A stretch of 6,572 nucleotides of DNA from CAYJAD01 sp964370675 (GTDB taxonomy: Bacteria; Desulfobacterota; Desulfovibrionia; Desulfovibrionales; Desulfovibrionaceae): the NCBI GenBank assembly GCA_964370675.1, contig CAYJKC010000074.1, positions 1 through 6,572 on the forward strand. Direction: 5' to 3'. The notes under the pieces were generated by a model, which saw only the letters and a list, made by a program, of their open reading frames with translations, was not told the DNA's origin and ran no database searches. Position numbers and translations under genes: made by a program. This document shows, piece by piece, positions 5,380 to 6,572 of this stretch. The stretch's first letter is position 1. Each line of letters starts with the position of its first letter.

Positions 5380-6267
5380 ATGACAAGGGCAAATTCATTC
5401 ATACTTTTTGCGCTTGTAGTATTGATTTGGGGTGCCAATTGGAGCGTTATAAAGTTACTGGTTGAAACAGTACCACCCATATGGTCCACTGTCATACGCT
5501 CTGGCATAGCTGCCATTGCATTATTTATTTTACAAATAGCTACACGCCAATTTTTTATCCCTAAGCGTCAAGATTTACCTGCCATTATTTTAGTTGGGGT
5601 ATTTCATATTACAATTTTTGCAAGCCTCATGGCTATTGGTTTGCAATATACCACCGTTGGGCGCTCGGTCATACTTGGCTACACCACTCCACTTTGGGTA
5701 ACACCGGCTGCCATATTCTTACTTAAAGAACCTGTTAGCAAGTTAAGGCTTTTGGGTGTTTTAATGGGTATTATTGGAGTTGTTGTGCTTTTTGCTCCAG
5801 CTTTAGGCAGTTTAAACACTGGTAAAGTATTATTAGGCAATGCCATCTTGCTTGCGGCTTCTTTTTCATGGGCCATAACTATAATAGGCATAAAAAAAAT
5901 ACAATGGCATGCAACGCCATTTCAATTAGTCTTTTGGCAAACCTTATTGGCAACCATTTTAACAGGTTTTATTGCACTCTATTTTGAAGGTGTGCCAAGC
6001 TTTGATTTAACCACTAGCGTAGTTTGGCAATCGGCTTATAATGGTCTTTTGGCAACAGCCTTTGGCTTTTGGGCCATGACTGTAGTAAATCGCAACTTAC
6101 CAGCCATTGTTACATCACTTGGACTTTTGGCTACCCCCATCACCGGTATTGCATTTTCACAATACATCTTAGGTGAAACCCTAGATACACAACTTATTAT
6201 AGCAGCCTGCTTTATTATGCTTGGCATTGCTCTCGGTTGTGTTAACTCCGATGCCAAAAAATCTTAG
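5380..6267 (+). CDS. EamA-family (DMT superfamily) transporter
   Basis: 295 residues, the usual length of a ten-helix drug/metabolite transporter. Two EamA repeats are seen: residues about 6-138, opening with the typical LIWGANWSVIK (15-25) and ending in the LKEP motif and its hydrophobic helices, and about 150-286, with LGETL near the last helix. Most of the chain is hydrophobic helix and the end is hydrophilic (SDAKKS), as expected for an inner-membrane protein. Members export amino acids, nucleosides, sugars or other small molecules; the substrate cannot be read from sequence. ATG 5380 is the first start in its frame after the upstream gene but has no Shine-Dalgarno; a three-codon frame, ATG CAA AAA TGA (5372-5383), overlaps it, probably by chance. 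The 49-base gap and the terminator behind it place it as the last gene of the transferase-phosphorylase run. Confidence 0.88.
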   Translation: MTRANSFILFALVVLIWGANWSVIKLLVETVPPIWSTVIRSGIAAIALFILQIATRQFFIPKRQDLPAIILVGVFHITIFASLMAIGLQYTTVGRSVILGYTTPLWVTPAAIFLLKEPVSKLRLLGVLMGIIGVVVLFAPALGSLNTGKVLLGNAILLAASFSWAITIIGIKKIQWHATPFQLVFWQTLLATILTGFIALYFEGVPSFDLTTSVVWQSAYNGLLATAFGFWAMTVVNRNLPAIVTSLGLLATPITGIAFSQYILGETLDTQLIIAACFIMLGIALGCVNSDAKKS

Positions 6268-6349
6268 CTAAGAAACACATGTTTTGCCTAGCGTGTTGAA
6301 GCAATATGATTGACTTTTTAAACAATGCGCAAAAGCTTGCGCCGCATAA

Positions 6350-6380
6350 AAAAGCTCCCTGTGAACAAGGAGCTTTTATT
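6350..6380 (+). terminator. Strong intrinsic terminator, possibly bidirectional
   Basis: AAAAGCTCC (6350-6358) pairs perfectly with GGAGCTTTT (6369-6377) around a ten-base loop and is followed by ATTT. An A-run precedes the stem (ATAAAAAAG), so it could also stop transcription arriving on the minus strand. It lies about 80 bases after the transporter stop and closes the gene run. Confidence 0.85.
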
Positions 6381-6399
6381 TAGGTAGGCTTTTTAAGTA

Positions 6400-6447
6400 G
6401 AGCCTTGTCTGCAACAAGCTCCTTGTGGAGCAGTGCAGACTGGACTC
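6400..6447. repeat. 48-base compound palindrome
   Basis: Three nested stems line up: GAGCC (6400-6404) with GG-A-CTC (6442-6447, one bulged A); GTCTGCA (6407-6413) with TGCAGAC (6434-6440), seven perfect pairs; and GCTCC (6418-6422) with GGAGC (6427-6431) around a TTGT loop. About 17 pairs form with only small internal loops. The inner GCTCC/GGAGC stem repeats the core of the terminator 60 bases upstream. It may be a REP-like element, a structured small-RNA end or a second terminator without a T-run. Confidence 0.6.
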
Positions 6448-6572
6448 TCACGTCAATTCGCTACGCTCTTTCCTCAGAGTGACAAAGCGTGGAGATTCTG
6501 TTTTTCAGCGGACTAATAACGCGGCGCGGCGCGCTGCTCTCTGTATCCGTAAGGCTCGTTCCTCGCCAACGG
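6441..6572. repeat. Probable dispersed intergenic repeat, GC-rich
   Basis: No open frame of note. Positions 6444-6483 (ACTCTCACGTC ... TTCCTCAGAGTGAC) resemble, from memory, the widespread intergenic element with a TCACGTC-GCTTCGCT-CCTCAGAATGACA layout; ACTCT (6444-6448) and AGAGT (6476-6480) are its complementary ends. An 11-base motif recurs once with one change, GCTCTTTCCTC (6465-6475) and GCTCGTTCCTC (6554-6564), 89 bases apart. Positions 6520-6537 are almost pure G and C, unlike the rest of the window. Confidence 0.4.

Noticed and set aside
5372..5383. Three-codon frame ATG CAA AAA TGA overlapping the transporter start
   Set aside because: It is too short to support and has no ribosome binding site; chance in A-rich sequence is the simpler explanation.

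Overview
The window looks like a chromosomal segment of a low-GC, anaerobic, sulfate-reducing deltaproteobacterium (Desulfovibrionales-like). The main clue is the left edge. A minus-strand gene starts there with MPTFVD(P) behind a perfect GGAGG ribosome binding site, which matches the usual N-terminus of AprB, the ferredoxin-like beta subunit of adenylylsulfate reductase. Only the first seven codons are inside the window, so this rests on a short but characteristic match. No genus is claimed.

Layout. (1) 1-20: start of aprB, minus strand. (2) 21-779: a long AT-rich divergent intergenic region. Its aprB side holds a candidate promoter, a TTGTGA-N6-TTACAT operator (HcpR/CRP or Rex type), a structured leader and a possible nine-codon leader peptide. 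Its other side holds several perfect inverted repeats but no convincing promoter. (3) 780-2729: a 649-aa protein with an N-terminal charged 11-residue repeat tract, an AroQ-type chorismate-mutase-like domain and a long EPSP-synthase-like (AroA fold) domain whose signature active-site motifs are mostly replaced. (4) 2656-2901: a small unknown gene overlapping the end of the previous one by 74 bases in another frame. (5) 3019-5330: a fused TIGR04282/TIGR04283-type glycosyltransferase, followed after 17 bases by a 5'-methylthioadenosine phosphorylase. (6) 5380-6267: an EamA-family (DMT) transporter, 49 bases further on. (7) 6350-6380: a strong hairpin terminator that closes the run. (8) 6381-6572: non-coding, more GC-rich, with a 48-base compound palindrome and a sequence resembling a dispersed intergenic repeat.

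How the parts may work together. The 780-2901 pair looks like one transcription unit. The glycosyltransferase, nucleoside phosphorylase and transporter look like a second. In some organisms the two transferase families occur with radical-SAM proteins tied to arsenosugar synthesis, where an S-adenosylmethionine-derived nucleoside has to lose its base. A nucleoside phosphorylase plus a transporter beside the transferase fusion fits such a route, but no radical-SAM or methyltransferase gene is present here, so ordinary methylthioadenosine salvage is equally possible.

The most unusual object is the 649-aa protein: two shikimate-pathway folds fused in one chain, both with altered catalytic positions, behind a repetitive charged tail, and divergent from a core sulfate-respiration gene.
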